Assembly (NCBI GenBank): GCA_047518225.1
Contig: JAKZRK010000238.1
Location: 1-22,555 of the forward strand
DNA: 22,555 bases
From: GCA-2731375 sp047518225
GTDB taxonomy: Bacteria; Pseudomonadota; Alphaproteobacteria; GCA-2731375
Direction: 5' to 3'
Numbering within the stretch: the first letter of the stretch is position 1; each line of letters opens with the position of its first letter. Positions 1 through 7,677 of this stretch are shown one piece after another. The position numbers and the translations under genes were made by a program. The notes under the pieces are model-generated. The model made no database searches and was not told the origin of the DNA. It was given only the letters and a program-made list of their open reading frames with translations.

Positions 1-4
1 CCTC

Positions 5-124
5 TTACAAGCTGGCAATTGCAATGTAGGAAGGATACAATTCGTCACCGTCGAACCTCGCGTCAAATTCCGTGTAAGCAACTGAATTATAACGCAAAAT
101 GAGGTCCGGCGGTAACCTATTCAT
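5..124 (-). CDS. possible 39-aa small ORF, unknown function
   Basis: A short ORF begins with ATG 12 bases beyond the stop of the dehydrogenase gene, on the same strand, and ends at TAA (5-7). The stretch GGAAG lies four bases before the ATG and could serve as a ribosome binding site. The predicted peptide is acidic and aromatic-rich towards its end (YTEFDARFDGDELYPSYIAI). It has no transmembrane segment or motif that I recognise. The surrounding 130 bases are clearly poorer in GC than the rest of the window, so the ORF could be chance. It could also be a real peptide co-transcribed with the dehydrogenase. Function unknown. Confidence 0.25.
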   Translation of the reverse strand: MNRLPPDLILRYNSVAYTEFDARFDGDELYPSYIAIASL

Positions 125-136
125 GATTCTTCCGGG

Positions 137-1099
137 CTAGAGCAGTTCCGGGATAACCCAAAGCGGCGCCTCGCCCCGGTCCACCCGCTGCACATTATCA
201 AAGGCGTTGCGGACCCGCACCTTGTTGCTTTCAAAGGTCGGCCCGGCCATATGCGCCGTCAAAACGACATTATCGAGTGCAAGCAACGGGTTATCGGCCT
301 TGGGCGGCTCTTGGTCGTAAACATCCAGGCCGGCGGCGGCGATGCCGCCCGAGGTCAGGGCCTCGTACAAGGCGCCCTCGTTGATCACCGGGCCACGGCT
401 GGTATTGATCACCATCGCCGAGGGTTTCATTTCGGCAAGCTCCGCGGCACCGATCATGTGCCGGGTTGAGCTGTTCAAGGGTACATGCAGGGAGATCAAA
501 TCGGACTCTCGCAGGATCTCCCGCAGCAGGCGGAAACGCACACCCAGCGCATCTTCCTCGCCTTCGCTCAGGCGGGCAATGTCGAAATAGACGACGTCCA
601 TGCCGAACGCCCGCGCCAGCCGCGCCGTCTTCTTGCCGATGGTGCCCAGGCCGATAATGCCAAGGGTCTTGTTCCGCAATTCGTACAGCTTCGGGGTTTC
701 GTTGCCGCGCCAACGGCCGGCCGCCACGTCCGCGTGCTGGCGGACCAATTTGCGGGACACCGCTAGCATCAGCAGCAATGCATGTTCCGAAACGGCGACG
801 GCGTTCGCGCCGCCATTGTTCGAAACCGGCACGCCAGCCTTGCGCGCGGCGGCGATGTCGGCGTTGTCATAGCCCGCGCTCAGCAGTTGTATCAGCCGAA
901 GATTTGGGCCGCCGGCGAACAATTCGTCAGCAACCAGCATGTCGACGAAGCCGACGAGATATTCGGCATCGGCAAGGGCCGCCTTGTATTCCGCGCTTGC
1001 CGCCGCGGCGATGACCAGATCATAACCGGCGGGCACCAACTCCCGCGCGAAGTCCGCCGCGGCGGGAAACTGTGTAACGAAAACAATTTTCGAGCCCAT
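137..1099 (-). CDS. D-isomer-specific 2-hydroxyacid dehydrogenase
   Basis: Cytosolic NAD(P)-dependent oxidoreductase of the D-2-hydroxyacid dehydrogenase family (phosphoglycerate, glyoxylate/hydroxypyruvate and related dehydrogenases), 320 aa, which is normal for the family. The nucleotide-binding Rossmann motif GLGTIG is at residues 150-155, followed by an Asp at the end of the second strand (D173), which suggests preference for NAD. The catalytic triad is visible: Arg235 in NTSRGPVI, Glu264 in DVYDQEP, and His283 in TAHMAG. I chose the ATG at 1099 because AAGGA lies six bases before it and the protein then starts MGSKIVFVTQ. An in-frame ATG 12 codons upstream has a less natural leader. The gene lies just downstream of tRNA-Ala and its terminator on the same strand. 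The substrate cannot be read from sequence; it lacks the C-terminal ACT domain of long SerA enzymes, so serine synthesis is not implied. Confidence 0.9.
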   Translation of the reverse strand: MGSKIVFVTQFPAAADFARELVPAGYDLVIAAAASAEYKAALADAEYLVGFVDMLVADELFAGGPNLRLIQLLSAGYDNADIAAARKAGVPVSNNGGANAVAVSEHALLLMLAVSRKLVRQHADVAAGRWRGNETPKLYELRNKTLGIIGLGTIGKKTARLARAFGMDVVYFDIARLSEGEEDALGVRFRLLREILRESDLISLHVPLNSSTRHMIGAAELAEMKPSAMVINTSRGPVINEGALYEALTSGGIAAAGLDVYDQEPPKADNPLLALDNVVLTAHMAGPTFESNKVRVRNAFDNVQRVDRGEAPLWVIPELL

Positions 1100-1156
1100 T
1101 TTAGATCCTTCCCCGTTCTTTTTCCGTCGATGCACGCGGTCACATATTGCCCGCTT

Positions 1157-1196
1157 GAAAGAAAAAAGGGGCTAGCCAATTACGAGCTAACCCCTT
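1157..1196 (-). terminator. rho-independent terminator of tRNA-Ala
   Basis: On the minus strand, an 11-bp stem (arms at 1186-1196 and 1166-1176, one G-T wobble) with a 9-base loop is followed at once by a T-rich run (TTTTCTTTC, 1157-1165). It starts 9 bases past the CCA end of the tRNA gene, so it should end the tRNA transcript before the dehydrogenase gene. Confidence 0.85.
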
Positions 1197-1204
1197 GAAA
1201 TATT

Positions 1205-1280
<76 letters not shown>

Positions 1281-1318
1281 ATTTGGCGTACCCGGCGGCG
1301 CGGGAACGCGACGGGCGG

Positions 1319-1347
1319 AAACTAGGGTGCGGGGGCAGCCAATTCAA
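1319..1347 (-). promoter_or_regulatory. probable sigma-70 promoter of tRNA-Ala
   Basis: Read on the minus strand, a -35-like TTGAAT (1342-1347) and a -10-like TAGTTT (1319-1324) are separated by exactly 17 bases. Transcription would begin near 1312, about 30 bases before the mature tRNA. The CTTGA...CCTAGnTTCCGC layout resembles stable-RNA promoters of alphaproteobacteria. This is a motif match only. Confidence 0.5.
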
Positions 1348-1450
1348 GGCCAAACTGCCCCCGGAAATACATTTTCTGACTATTCCCGACAAATATCCAG
1401 GCGACGCCCGGCAGGGAACCCATTGACCGTGTCCGATCACCGGCCGCGGA

Positions 1451-1795
1451 TCATTCGTCGGAAATCTTGCTCTTTCTCAGGTCGGCTTCCGCCAACACAT
1501 CGTCGTCATCGTCATCATCGTCATCATCGTCGTCGTCGTCGACCTCATCAACGACGTCGTCGATCAGGGACTCCCCTTCATCATTCACGGACGCTTTCTT
1601 CTTATCCGCGATGGCCGTTACCGCGACCTCCTCCACCTTTGCCTCCGCCTTGCGGGTGCGCCGCACGCCGCCCGGCGCCGCGGTGGCGACAGGTACATCA
1701 CAGGCTGGGCAGGTGTTTGGGTTACGGCCCATGTCATAAAACTTGGCGCCACAGCCCAAGCAGGTGTGCTTGGCGCCCCATTCCGCCTTGGCCAC
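1451..1795 (-). CDS. TIGR02300 family zinc-ribbon protein with poly-Asp tail
   Basis: Small protein of the alphaproteobacterial TIGR02300 family, function unknown, 114 aa. The N-terminus VAKAEWGAKHTC matches the family start, with two CxxC pairs (C12/C15 and C29/C32) that probably bind zinc, then the GAKFYDMGRNPNTCPACD core. The middle is charged (residues 47-85) and is followed by 14 consecutive aspartates (86-99). I chose the GTG at 1795 because it has GGGGGAAA upstream and matches the family N-terminus. The longer ATG-started frame (from 1945) would add 50 residues that do not look like protein and would overlap the promoter. The family is typically found divergent from aroA, as here. The acidic tail suggests contact with a basic partner or nucleic acid, but that is inference. 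Confidence 0.85.
   Translation of the reverse strand: MAKAEWGAKHTCLGCGAKFYDMGRNPNTCPACDVPVATAAPGGVRRTRKAEAKVEEVAVTAIADKKKASVNDEGESLIDDVVDEVDDDDDDDDDDDDDDVLAEADLRKSKISDE
1499..1540 (-). repeat. imperfect GAC/GAT trinucleotide repeat (14 Asp codons)
   Basis: Fourteen consecutive Asp codons, a mixture of GAC and GAT on the minus strand, inside the TIGR02300 gene. Codon mixing reduces slippage compared with a pure repeat. Length changes would stay in frame. Confidence 0.9.
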
Positions 1796-1842
1796 TGATA
1801 TTTCCCCCAACTGTCCGCCGCTCGGAACTGTCGGCGCACCCC

Positions 1843-1870
1843 AATAGAGAACATGCGCTATCCCTGTCAA
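1843..1870 (-). promoter_or_regulatory. probable sigma-70 promoter of the TIGR02300 gene
   Basis: On the minus strand a perfect -35 box TTGACA (1865-1870) is followed after 16 bases by TCTATT (1843-1848). Transcription would start near 1836, giving a leader of about 40 bases before the GTG at 1795. This also supports the shorter start for that gene. It lies in the 156-bp divergent interval with aroA. I see no equally good promoter for aroA on the plus strand. Confidence 0.6.
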
Positions 1871-1951
1871 CAGCAGATTCCGCCGCCGCCCCGAAGATGA
1901 AATTTCGAGCATGGTAATTCGGATTGTCCGTCTGGCGATGGTCATGGCTTT

Positions 1952-3364
1952 ATGTTAGGCAAGGCACTAGAGCGGCGCCGCCAAAAGGCCGCCGCCAATG
2001 ATAGGTATTTGCCGATCGTGTCCGTCAAGATCGCCCATCCCGCCGCATCCCATGGCGCGCCCCTGCAAGGCAGGATCGCCGTGCCCGGAGATAAGTCGAT
2101 CTCGCACCGGGCCTTGATCCTGGGCGCGTTGAGCGTTGGAGAAAGCACAATCCACGGCCTGCTGGAAGGCGCCGATGTGCTGGCCACGGCCCAGGCCCTG
2201 CGCGCGTATGGCGCCGAAATCAGGCGCGGCTCGGACGCCGTCTGGCGCGTTAATGGGGTTGGGGTTGGCGGTCTGATGACGCCGTCGGATATTCTGGATC
2301 TGGGCAATTCCGGCACCGGGGCGCGGTTGTTGCTGGGCCTTGCGGCGGCCCATGGGATCACCTCTGTTTTCACCGGCGATGCCTCGCTGCGGCAGCGGCC
2401 CATGGAGCGGGTCATCACCCCGTTGCAGCAAATGGGCGCCCGCTTCGAGGCCGCGCCGGGAGGCCGTTTGCCGATCACGGTCATCGGCACCAACCGGGCC
2501 ATGCCCATCGAATACCGCCTGCCGGTGCCATCGGCGCAGATCAAATCCGCCGTGCTGCTGGCCGGCCTGAACGCGCCCGGTTGCACCCAGGTGATCGAGA
2601 GGCACCCCAGCCGGGATCATACGGAACATCTGCTGCGCCACTTCGGGGCCGAGGTGACGGTCGGCGATGATGACGATGGCGCCCGCCGCATCAGCCTGAC
2701 GGGCCGGCCGGAATTACGGCCGCAAAACGTACGGGTGCCGGGGGATCCATCCTCCGCCGCATTTCCCATCGCGGCCGCCCTGCTGGTACCCGGCTCGGAA
2801 CTCACGGTCACCGGAGTTGGTCTAAATCCCCTGCGCGCGGCCCTGCTGGATACCTTGCGCGAGATGGGGGCTCAGATCACGGAACACAACCGCCGCCAGG
2901 ATCAGGGCGAGCCGATTGCCGATCTGGTGGTCCGCGCCGGCCCCCTGCGCGGGATCGAGGTGCCCGGCGGACGGGCCCCCGCGATGATCGATGAATATCC
3001 CATCCTGGCCACGGTGGCCGCCTTTGCCTCGGGACCTACCGTGATGCGGGGCATTGGCGAGTTACGGGTTAAGGAAAGTGACCGTATTTCGGCCATGGCC
3101 AACGGTCTGGGCGCGCTGGGCGTGCAGGTGGAAGAGTCGGCCGATGGCCTGGTCGTGCATGGCCACCATGGCGCCGCCCCGGCGCGGAACGGTGTCTGTA
3201 TCGACAGCGAAATGGATCACCGCATCGCCATGTCGTTTTTGGTTTACGGCCTGGCGGCGCAAGGCCCGGTGCAGGTCGCCGGCTGCGAAATGATCGACAC
3301 TTCCTTTCCGGGCTTTATGGATTTGATGACGGGGTTGGGCGCGCGCATAGTGGATGGACCATGA
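1952..3364 (+). CDS. aroA: 3-phosphoshikimate 1-carboxyvinyltransferase (EPSP synthase), class II-like
   Basis: Sixth step of the shikimate pathway: joins shikimate-3-phosphate and phosphoenolpyruvate to give EPSP, in the cytosol, en route to chorismate. Visible signatures are the PGDKSISHR substrate loop with K48, LDLGNSGTGAR (117-125), SAQIKSAVLLAG, RDHTE (221-225), the GDPSSAAFP loop, APAMIDEYP with the catalytic Asp, and RVKESDR. GDKSIS and RDHTE mark it as close to class II enzymes such as that of Agrobacterium CP4. The position that is Ala100 in CP4 and Gly96 in E. coli is Gly121 here. The start is uncertain: ATG 1952 has no good Shine-Dalgarno, and TTG 2009 or GTG 2018 nearer the conserved domain are possible. 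The stop overlaps the cmk start by 4 bases (ATGA), indicating translational coupling. Confidence 0.95.
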   Translation: MLGKALERRRQKAAANDRYLPIVSVKIAHPAASHGAPLQGRIAVPGDKSISHRALILGALSVGESTIHGLLEGADVLATAQALRAYGAEIRRGSDAVWRVNGVGVGGLMTPSDILDLGNSGTGARLLLGLAAAHGITSVFTGDASLRQRPMERVITPLQQMGARFEAAPGGRLPITVIGTNRAMPIEYRLPVPSAQIKSAVLLAGLNAPGCTQVIERHPSRDHTEHLLRHFGAEVTVGDDDDGARRISLTGRPELRPQNVRVPGDPSSAAFPIAAALLVPGSELTVTGVGLNPLRAALLDTLREMGAQITEHNRRQDQGEPIADLVVRAGPLRGIEVPGGRAPAMIDEYPILATVAAFASGPTVMRGIGELRVKESDRISAMANGLGALGVQVEESADGLVVHGHHGAAPARNGVCIDSEMDHRIAMSFLVYGLAAQGPVQVAGCEMIDTSFPGFMDLMTGLGARIVDGP

Positions 3365-4035
3365 ATAATCCGCTGGATCACACTTCAAAGTATCCTTTGG
3401 TCATTGCGGTGGATGGCCCGGTGGCAGCCGGCAAGGGCACCCTTGGCCGGCGGCTGGCAGCGGATTTCGGCTTTGCCTATCTGGATACGGGCGGCTTGTA
3501 TCGGGCGGTGGCCCTGCGTTTGTTGCGGAACGGCCAGGCGCTGGACGATATCCCGGCAATGGTGGCCCAGGCCCAGGCCGTCAGCCTGGCGGACCTGGAC
3601 GATCCCGCCCTGCGCGAGGAGCGGGTGGGGGAGGCGGCCAGCACGATTTCGCCACAACCCGCCTTGCGCGCCGCGCTGTTGAAATATCAGCGGAATTTCG
3701 CCGCTCAACCACCCCACGGCGCCCCTGGCGCGGTGCTGGATGGCCGCGACATTGGCACCGTCGTTTGCCCCGAGGCGGCGGTGAAAATTTTCGTCACCGC
3801 CAGCGCGGAAGCCCGGGCCAGGCGCCGTCACGCCGAATTGCTGGGCCGTGGCGAGGATATCAGCCTGGCCACGGTGCAGGCCGATCTGGCAAAACGCGAT
3901 GCCCGCGACATGGAACGGTCAACTTCGCCCCTGGCGCCGGCCGCCGATGCGCACTTGCTCGACACCACAAAAATGGATATAGAGGCCGCGGTTCAGGCGG
4001 CACGGAAGATTGTGGCTGCCTGTACCAAGGACTAG
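3361..4035 (+). CDS. cmk: (d)CMP kinase
   Basis: Cytidylate kinase: transfers phosphate from ATP to CMP or dCMP, recycling nucleotides. 224 aa, normal for bacterial CMP kinases. The P-loop GPVAAGKGT is at 19-27, followed by the acceptor-binding YLDTGGLYRAV (40-50), the DGRDIGTVV motif (127-135) and the lid region around EARARRRHAEL (150-160). RD-rich segments near 179-186 complete the kinase core. The ATG overlaps the aroA stop by 4 bases. The aroA-cmk-rpsA order is widely conserved in proteobacteria. Confidence 0.96.
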   Translation: MNNPLDHTSKYPLVIAVDGPVAAGKGTLGRRLAADFGFAYLDTGGLYRAVALRLLRNGQALDDIPAMVAQAQAVSLADLDDPALREERVGEAASTISPQPALRAALLKYQRNFAAQPPHGAPGAVLDGRDIGTVVCPEAAVKIFVTASAEARARRRHAELLGRGEDISLATVQADLAKRDARDMERSTSPLAPAADAHLLDTTKMDIEAAVQAARKIVAACTKD

Positions 4036-4056
4036 TACAATTTCTTGGCGTCGCCG

Positions 4057-4073
4057 GGCTCCGTTCCGGAGCC
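4057..4073 (+). other. short perfect hairpin between cmk and rpsA
   Basis: A 7-bp perfect inverted repeat (GGCTCCG / CGGAGCC) with a 3-base loop lies 22 bases after the cmk stop in the 201-bp interval before rpsA. No T-run follows, so it is not a classical terminator. It could be an RNA stability or attenuation element. A second weaker inverted repeat (GTCCC...GGGAC, about 4111-4137) follows. No strong promoter is evident in the interval. Confidence 0.35.
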
Positions 4074-4236
4074 GTCATAAATGGTTTCCCGACGCGCCGT
4101 CGCCGCCCCAGTCCCTGGACAATAATTCATCCGGGACGGCATATGGAATTTGCGGTGCACTGTTAGGAAATGCCCTTGGCTCAAGACCGCCGGATACAAC
4201 CGGTTGGCCGACAACGATAGCGGAAAGAGACTTTTG

Positions 4237-6204
4237 ATGACTGACCTAGACAGCGGCGCCGGCACAGGCGCGGATGACGACTTCGAAGCCCTTCTGGCGG
4301 ATAGCTTTATTTCCCAGGACCAACTGGAAGGCCGCGTGGTGCATGGCACCGTGGTGGCGATCGAAAACGACAATGTCGTGATCGACATCGGCCTGAAGAC
4401 CGAAGGCCGGATTTCCCTGCGTGAATTTTCCAAGTCGAACGAGGAAATTGCCGTTGGCGACGCGATCGAGGTTTTTCTGGAGCGCATCGAAAACGCCCTG
4501 GGCGAAGCGGTCATCAGCCGCGACAAGGCCCGCCGGGAAGAAGCCTGGAATCACCTTGAGGTCGCCTATGACAAGGGCGAGCAGGTCGAGGGTTCGATCG
4601 TCGGCAGGGTCAAAGGCGGTTTCACGGTGGATCTTTCCGGCGCCGTGGCATTCCTGCCGGGCAGCCAGGTCGACATCCGCCCGGTGCGCGACATAACCCC
4701 GTTGATGAGCATTCCGCAGCCCTTTCAAATCCTGAAGATGGACCGCCGCCGCGGCAACATCGTGGTCTCCCGCCGGGCTGTTTTGGAAGTGACCAGAGCC
4801 GTGCAACGGACCGAATTGGTCGCCAACCTGGCCGAAGGTCAGGTGCTGGAAGGCGTGGTCAAGAATATCACCGACTATGGCGCCTTTGTTGATCTGGGCG
4901 GCATCGACGGCCTGCTGCATGTCACCGACATGGCCTGGCGGCGCATCAACCATCCATCCGAAGCCCTGACCATCGGCGAAACCGTCAAGGTGCAGGTCAT
5001 CAAGGTCAATGCGGAAACCCAGCGCATCAGCCTGGGCATGAAACAATTGCTGGAAGATCCCTGGGATGGCATCAAGGTGAAATACCCGCTGAGTGCCAAG
5101 TTCACCGGCCGGGTCACCAATATTACCGATTATGGCGCTTTCGTGGAGCTGGAGCCCGGCGTCGAAGGTCTGGTGCATGTCTCGGAAATGAGCTGGACCA
5201 AAAAGAACGTCCACCCGGGCAAGATCGTCTCGACCTCGCAGCAAGTGGAAGTAATGGTGCTGGATGTGGATCCGGAACGGCGCCGGGTCAGCCTGGGCCT
5301 GAAGCAATGCATGGAAAATCCATGGGAAGAATTCATCGCGGCCCATCCGGTTGGCAACATCGTCGAAGGCGAAGTCAAGAACATCACCGAATTTGGCCTG
5401 TTTATTGGCCTGAGCTTTGAACTGGACGGCATGGTCCATATGTCCGACATCAACTGGGACAAGAGTGGCGAAGACGCCATGCAGGGCTACAACAAAGGCG
5501 ACGCGGTCAAGGCCAAGGTGCTGGATATCGATGTCGGCAAGGAACGCATCAGCCTGGGCATCAAGCAATTGGGCAGCGATCCATTCGCCGCGGCCAGCAC
5601 CCTGAAGCGGGGCAACGTGGTGACCTGCACCGTCGCCGCCATTCTGGACCGCGGTATCGAGGTCGAGGTTGGCGATGGCCTGCGCGGCTTTATCCGCCGC
5701 GCCGATCTGTCCCGCGACCGTTCGGAACAAAAGCCCGAGCGCTTTGCGGTCGGCGATAAGCTGGACGCGCAAATTACCTCGATCGAGAAAAACACCCGCC
5801 GCCTGGCCCTGTCCATCAAGGCGCGGGAGATCAGGGAAGAGAAAGAAGCCGTGCAGCAATATGGCTCTTCGGACTCCGGCGCCAGCCTGGGCGATATTCT
5901 TGGCCCCGCCATGGGCCGGGCCCGGGAGTTGGCCGACGTGGACGACGAGGACAATGATGGCGAACCCGATTACGGCGACACCGAGGTAGCGGCGATTGAA
6001 GCAACTGAAGATGAGGCAGCGGAAGCGGAAACCTCTTCCGCCGCCGCGGCCGAGCCTGAAGTGGCCGCCGAACCTGAAATTGACGCCGAGCCCGAAGCGG
6101 CACCCGAGGCCGAAGCGGAAGTCGAAGCTGAACCCGAAGCGGATGCCGAAACGACTGGGGACAGCGATGACGGCAAGGGTGATGACGAGAAGGCGGGAAA
6201 TTAA
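4237..6204 (+). CDS. rpsA: 30S ribosomal protein S1
   Basis: Ribosomal protein S1, which docks mRNA on the 30S subunit. 655 aa with six S1 (OB-fold) repeats at roughly 32-97, 115-180, 200-270, 285-357, 372-444 and 457-527. Repeats 3 and 4 both carry the NITDYGAFV signature and repeat 5 has NITEFGLFI. A GASLGDILG box (548-556) follows, close to where many alphaproteobacterial S1 proteins end. Here a further ~95 residues (561-655) of Ala/Glu/Pro/Asp-rich sequence follow, with repeated AEPE units. I chose ATG 4237 because GGAAAGAG precedes it by about 8 bases and MTDLDSG fits the family; the frame is open further upstream to 4150 but that part lacks S1 features. No terminator separates it from sppA. 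Confidence 0.97.
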   Translation: MTDLDSGAGTGADDDFEALLADSFISQDQLEGRVVHGTVVAIENDNVVIDIGLKTEGRISLREFSKSNEEIAVGDAIEVFLERIENALGEAVISRDKARREEAWNHLEVAYDKGEQVEGSIVGRVKGGFTVDLSGAVAFLPGSQVDIRPVRDITPLMSIPQPFQILKMDRRRGNIVVSRRAVLEVTRAVQRTELVANLAEGQVLEGVVKNITDYGAFVDLGGIDGLLHVTDMAWRRINHPSEALTIGETVKVQVIKVNAETQRISLGMKQLLEDPWDGIKVKYPLSAKFTGRVTNITDYGAFVELEPGVEGLVHVSEMSWTKKNVHPGKIVSTSQQVEVMVLDVDPERRRVSLGLKQCMENPWEEFIAAHPVGNIVEGEVKNITEFGLFIGLSFELDGMVHMSDINWDKSGEDAMQGYNKGDAVKAKVLDIDVGKERISLGIKQLGSDPFAAASTLKRGNVVTCTVAAILDRGIEVEVGDGLRGFIRRADLSRDRSEQKPERFAVGDKLDAQITSIEKNTRRLALSIKAREIREEKEAVQQYGSSDSGASLGDILGPAMGRARELADVDDEDNDGEPDYGDTEVAAIEATEDEAAEAETSSAAAAEPEVAAEPEIDAEPEAAPEAEAEVEAEPEADAETTGDSDDGKGDDEKAGN

Positions 6205-6276
6205 GGCGGCAACCCCGCACCGGGCCATGCCGCGCTGAACCATGCCATCCCCGATCAATAGAGTGGTGGGAACCCC

Positions 6277-7170
6277 ATGGACGCCGACGCCATTTTAGAT
6301 CGCCGGCGCCTGAAGCGGCGCCTGGTCTTCTGGCGGGTCGTCGCCGCCCTGGCGATTATGGCGCTGATCGCCGTCGGCATTGGAAAATACTATACCCGCG
6401 GCGAAGCCCATGTCGCCCGTCTGTCCATCACCGGCTTCATCACGGAAGATATAGAGCGCGGCGAGGCGATCGACGAATTGGTGGAGCAAGACGAGGTGCG
6501 GGCGGTGATCGTCCGTATCAACAGCCCGGGCGGCACCACCGCCGGTTCGGAACAGATTTATCACGCCTTGCGGCGGGTCGCCGCGAAAAAGCCCCTGGTC
6601 GCGGTGATTGGTACCATCGGCACGTCGGGCGGCTATATCGTTGCCATTGCCGCCGATCATATCGTCGCCATGGAGACCTCGTTGACCGGATCCATCGGCG
6701 TGTTGTTTCAGACCGCGGAATTTACCGGCTTGATGGAAAAATTGGGCATCACGCCGTTCTCTTTGAAAAGCTCGCCACTGAAGGGGCAACCCTCGCCGAT
6801 CGAACCCGTTACAGAAGAGGCGCGAAAAGCCCTGCGTATTCTGCTGCAAGACAGCTACGACTGGTTTACCGGGCTGGTGCGAAATCGGCGCCAATTTGAC
6901 GCTGAGGAACTAAACCGGGCCGCCGATGGCCGGGTTTTCAGCGGCCGGCAGGCGATCAAGTTGCGCCTGATCGATGCCCTGGGCGGCGAACGGGTGGCCC
7001 GGCGCTGGCTGAAAGACAGCCATGGCGTTTCCATGGATCTGCCGGCCATTGACGTGCACTGGGGCGAAGATTCCAGTCTGCTCGCCCGAACGCTTGACAC
7101 GGTAGGCGGAAAACTGTTTGAGAATGAACGACTTACCCTTGACGGGCTGTTGTCGGTTTGGCAACCTTGA
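6277..7170 (+). CDS. sppA: signal peptide peptidase SppA (short form)
   Basis: Membrane-anchored serine protease of family S49 that degrades cleaved signal peptides. 297 aa, the short single-domain form. One transmembrane helix is at about 18-36 after a basic N-terminus (RRRLKRR), so the catalytic domain should lie outside the membrane on the periplasmic side. The core has INSPGGT (81-87), GTSGGYIVA with the nucleophile Ser117, SLTGSIGV (135-142), and LKSSPLKGQPSP with general base Lys169. The 52-residue spacing of Ser and Lys matches B. subtilis SppA (S147/K199). The gene starts 72 bases after rpsA, with GGTGGGAA before the ATG. Confidence 0.93.
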   Translation: MDADAILDRRRLKRRLVFWRVVAALAIMALIAVGIGKYYTRGEAHVARLSITGFITEDIERGEAIDELVEQDEVRAVIVRINSPGGTTAGSEQIYHALRRVAAKKPLVAVIGTIGTSGGYIVAIAADHIVAMETSLTGSIGVLFQTAEFTGLMEKLGITPFSLKSSPLKGQPSPIEPVTEEARKALRILLQDSYDWFTGLVRNRRQFDAEELNRAADGRVFSGRQAIKLRLIDALGGERVARRWLKDSHGVSMDLPAIDVHWGEDSSLLARTLDTVGGKLFENERLTLDGLLSVWQP

Positions 7171-7329
7171 GGGATGCGCCGCCGTTAATTTGAATAGGTC
7201 ACGATTTCGTTGGTTCCATTTGAACGCGGCCCTTTCGAATACGGTCATGGTTTCTAGGGGAAGTTTGCCGATACCTATCAATCGGTCAGATGAGTGGGTA
7301 ACCCGGAATGCAGGAAAGTTGAGCTGAAG

Positions 7330-7662
7330 ATGATTAAGTCTGAATTGATCGCCCGTCTTGCAGAGCAAAACCCACACCTCTACCAACGCGATGTGGAGCG
7401 TATCGTGACCACCGTTTTCAATGAAATTACCGGTGCCCTGCGGCGCGGCGACCGGGTGGAGTTGCGCGGCTTCGGCGCCTTTTCAGTGAAGCGGCGGCCG
7501 GCCCGCATTGGCCGCAACCCCCGTACCGGGGAATCCGTATCGGTCGCGGAAAAATTTGTTCCCTTCTTCAAAACCGGCAAGGAATTGCGGGAACGTCTGA
7601 ACGCGCCCGGCGGGGGGCAAGCCGCAATGGAGGCGACCGCCCTATCCGAGACCAGCGAATAA
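7330..7662 (+). CDS. ihfB: integration host factor subunit beta
   Basis: DNA-bending nucleoid protein of the HU/IHF family; the beta subunit pairs with IhfA (not in this window). 110 aa. The N-terminus MIKSELIARLAEQNPHL is typical of IHF-beta. FGAFSVKRRPARIGRNPRTGE (49-69) contains the arm whose Pro64 would intercalate into DNA. The C-terminal 20 residues are a non-conserved Ala/Glu/Ser tail. ATG 7330 was chosen over the in-frame ATG at 7294 because it gives the family N-terminus; AGGAAAG lies 11 bases upstream, a rather long spacing. The 159-bp gap after sppA may hold a promoter, but I saw no clear boxes. Confidence 0.95.
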   Translation: MIKSELIARLAEQNPHLYQRDVERIVTTVFNEITGALRRGDRVELRGFGAFSVKRRPARIGRNPRTGESVSVAEKFVPFFKTGKELRERLNAPGGGQAAMEATALSETSE

Positions 7663-7677
7663 CCGGGCGGGTGCCGG

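Noticed and set aside
1..102. Plus-strand frames open at the left edge as the tail of an upstream gene
   Set aside because: Two plus-strand frames stay open for 30 or so codons, but neither gives a recognisable C-terminus, and there is no downstream terminator.
1796..1945. N-terminal extension of the TIGR02300 protein to the ATG at 1945
   Set aside because: The family N-terminus begins at the GTG at 1795, which has a Shine-Dalgarno. A TTGACA promoter lies inside the extension.
4246..6258. 670-codon open frame antisense to rpsA
   Set aside because: It is the exact shadow of rpsA; its His/Gly/Asp-rich sequence has no recognisable domain and mirrors the S1 repeat structure. High GC and codon bias of the sense gene keep the opposite frame open.
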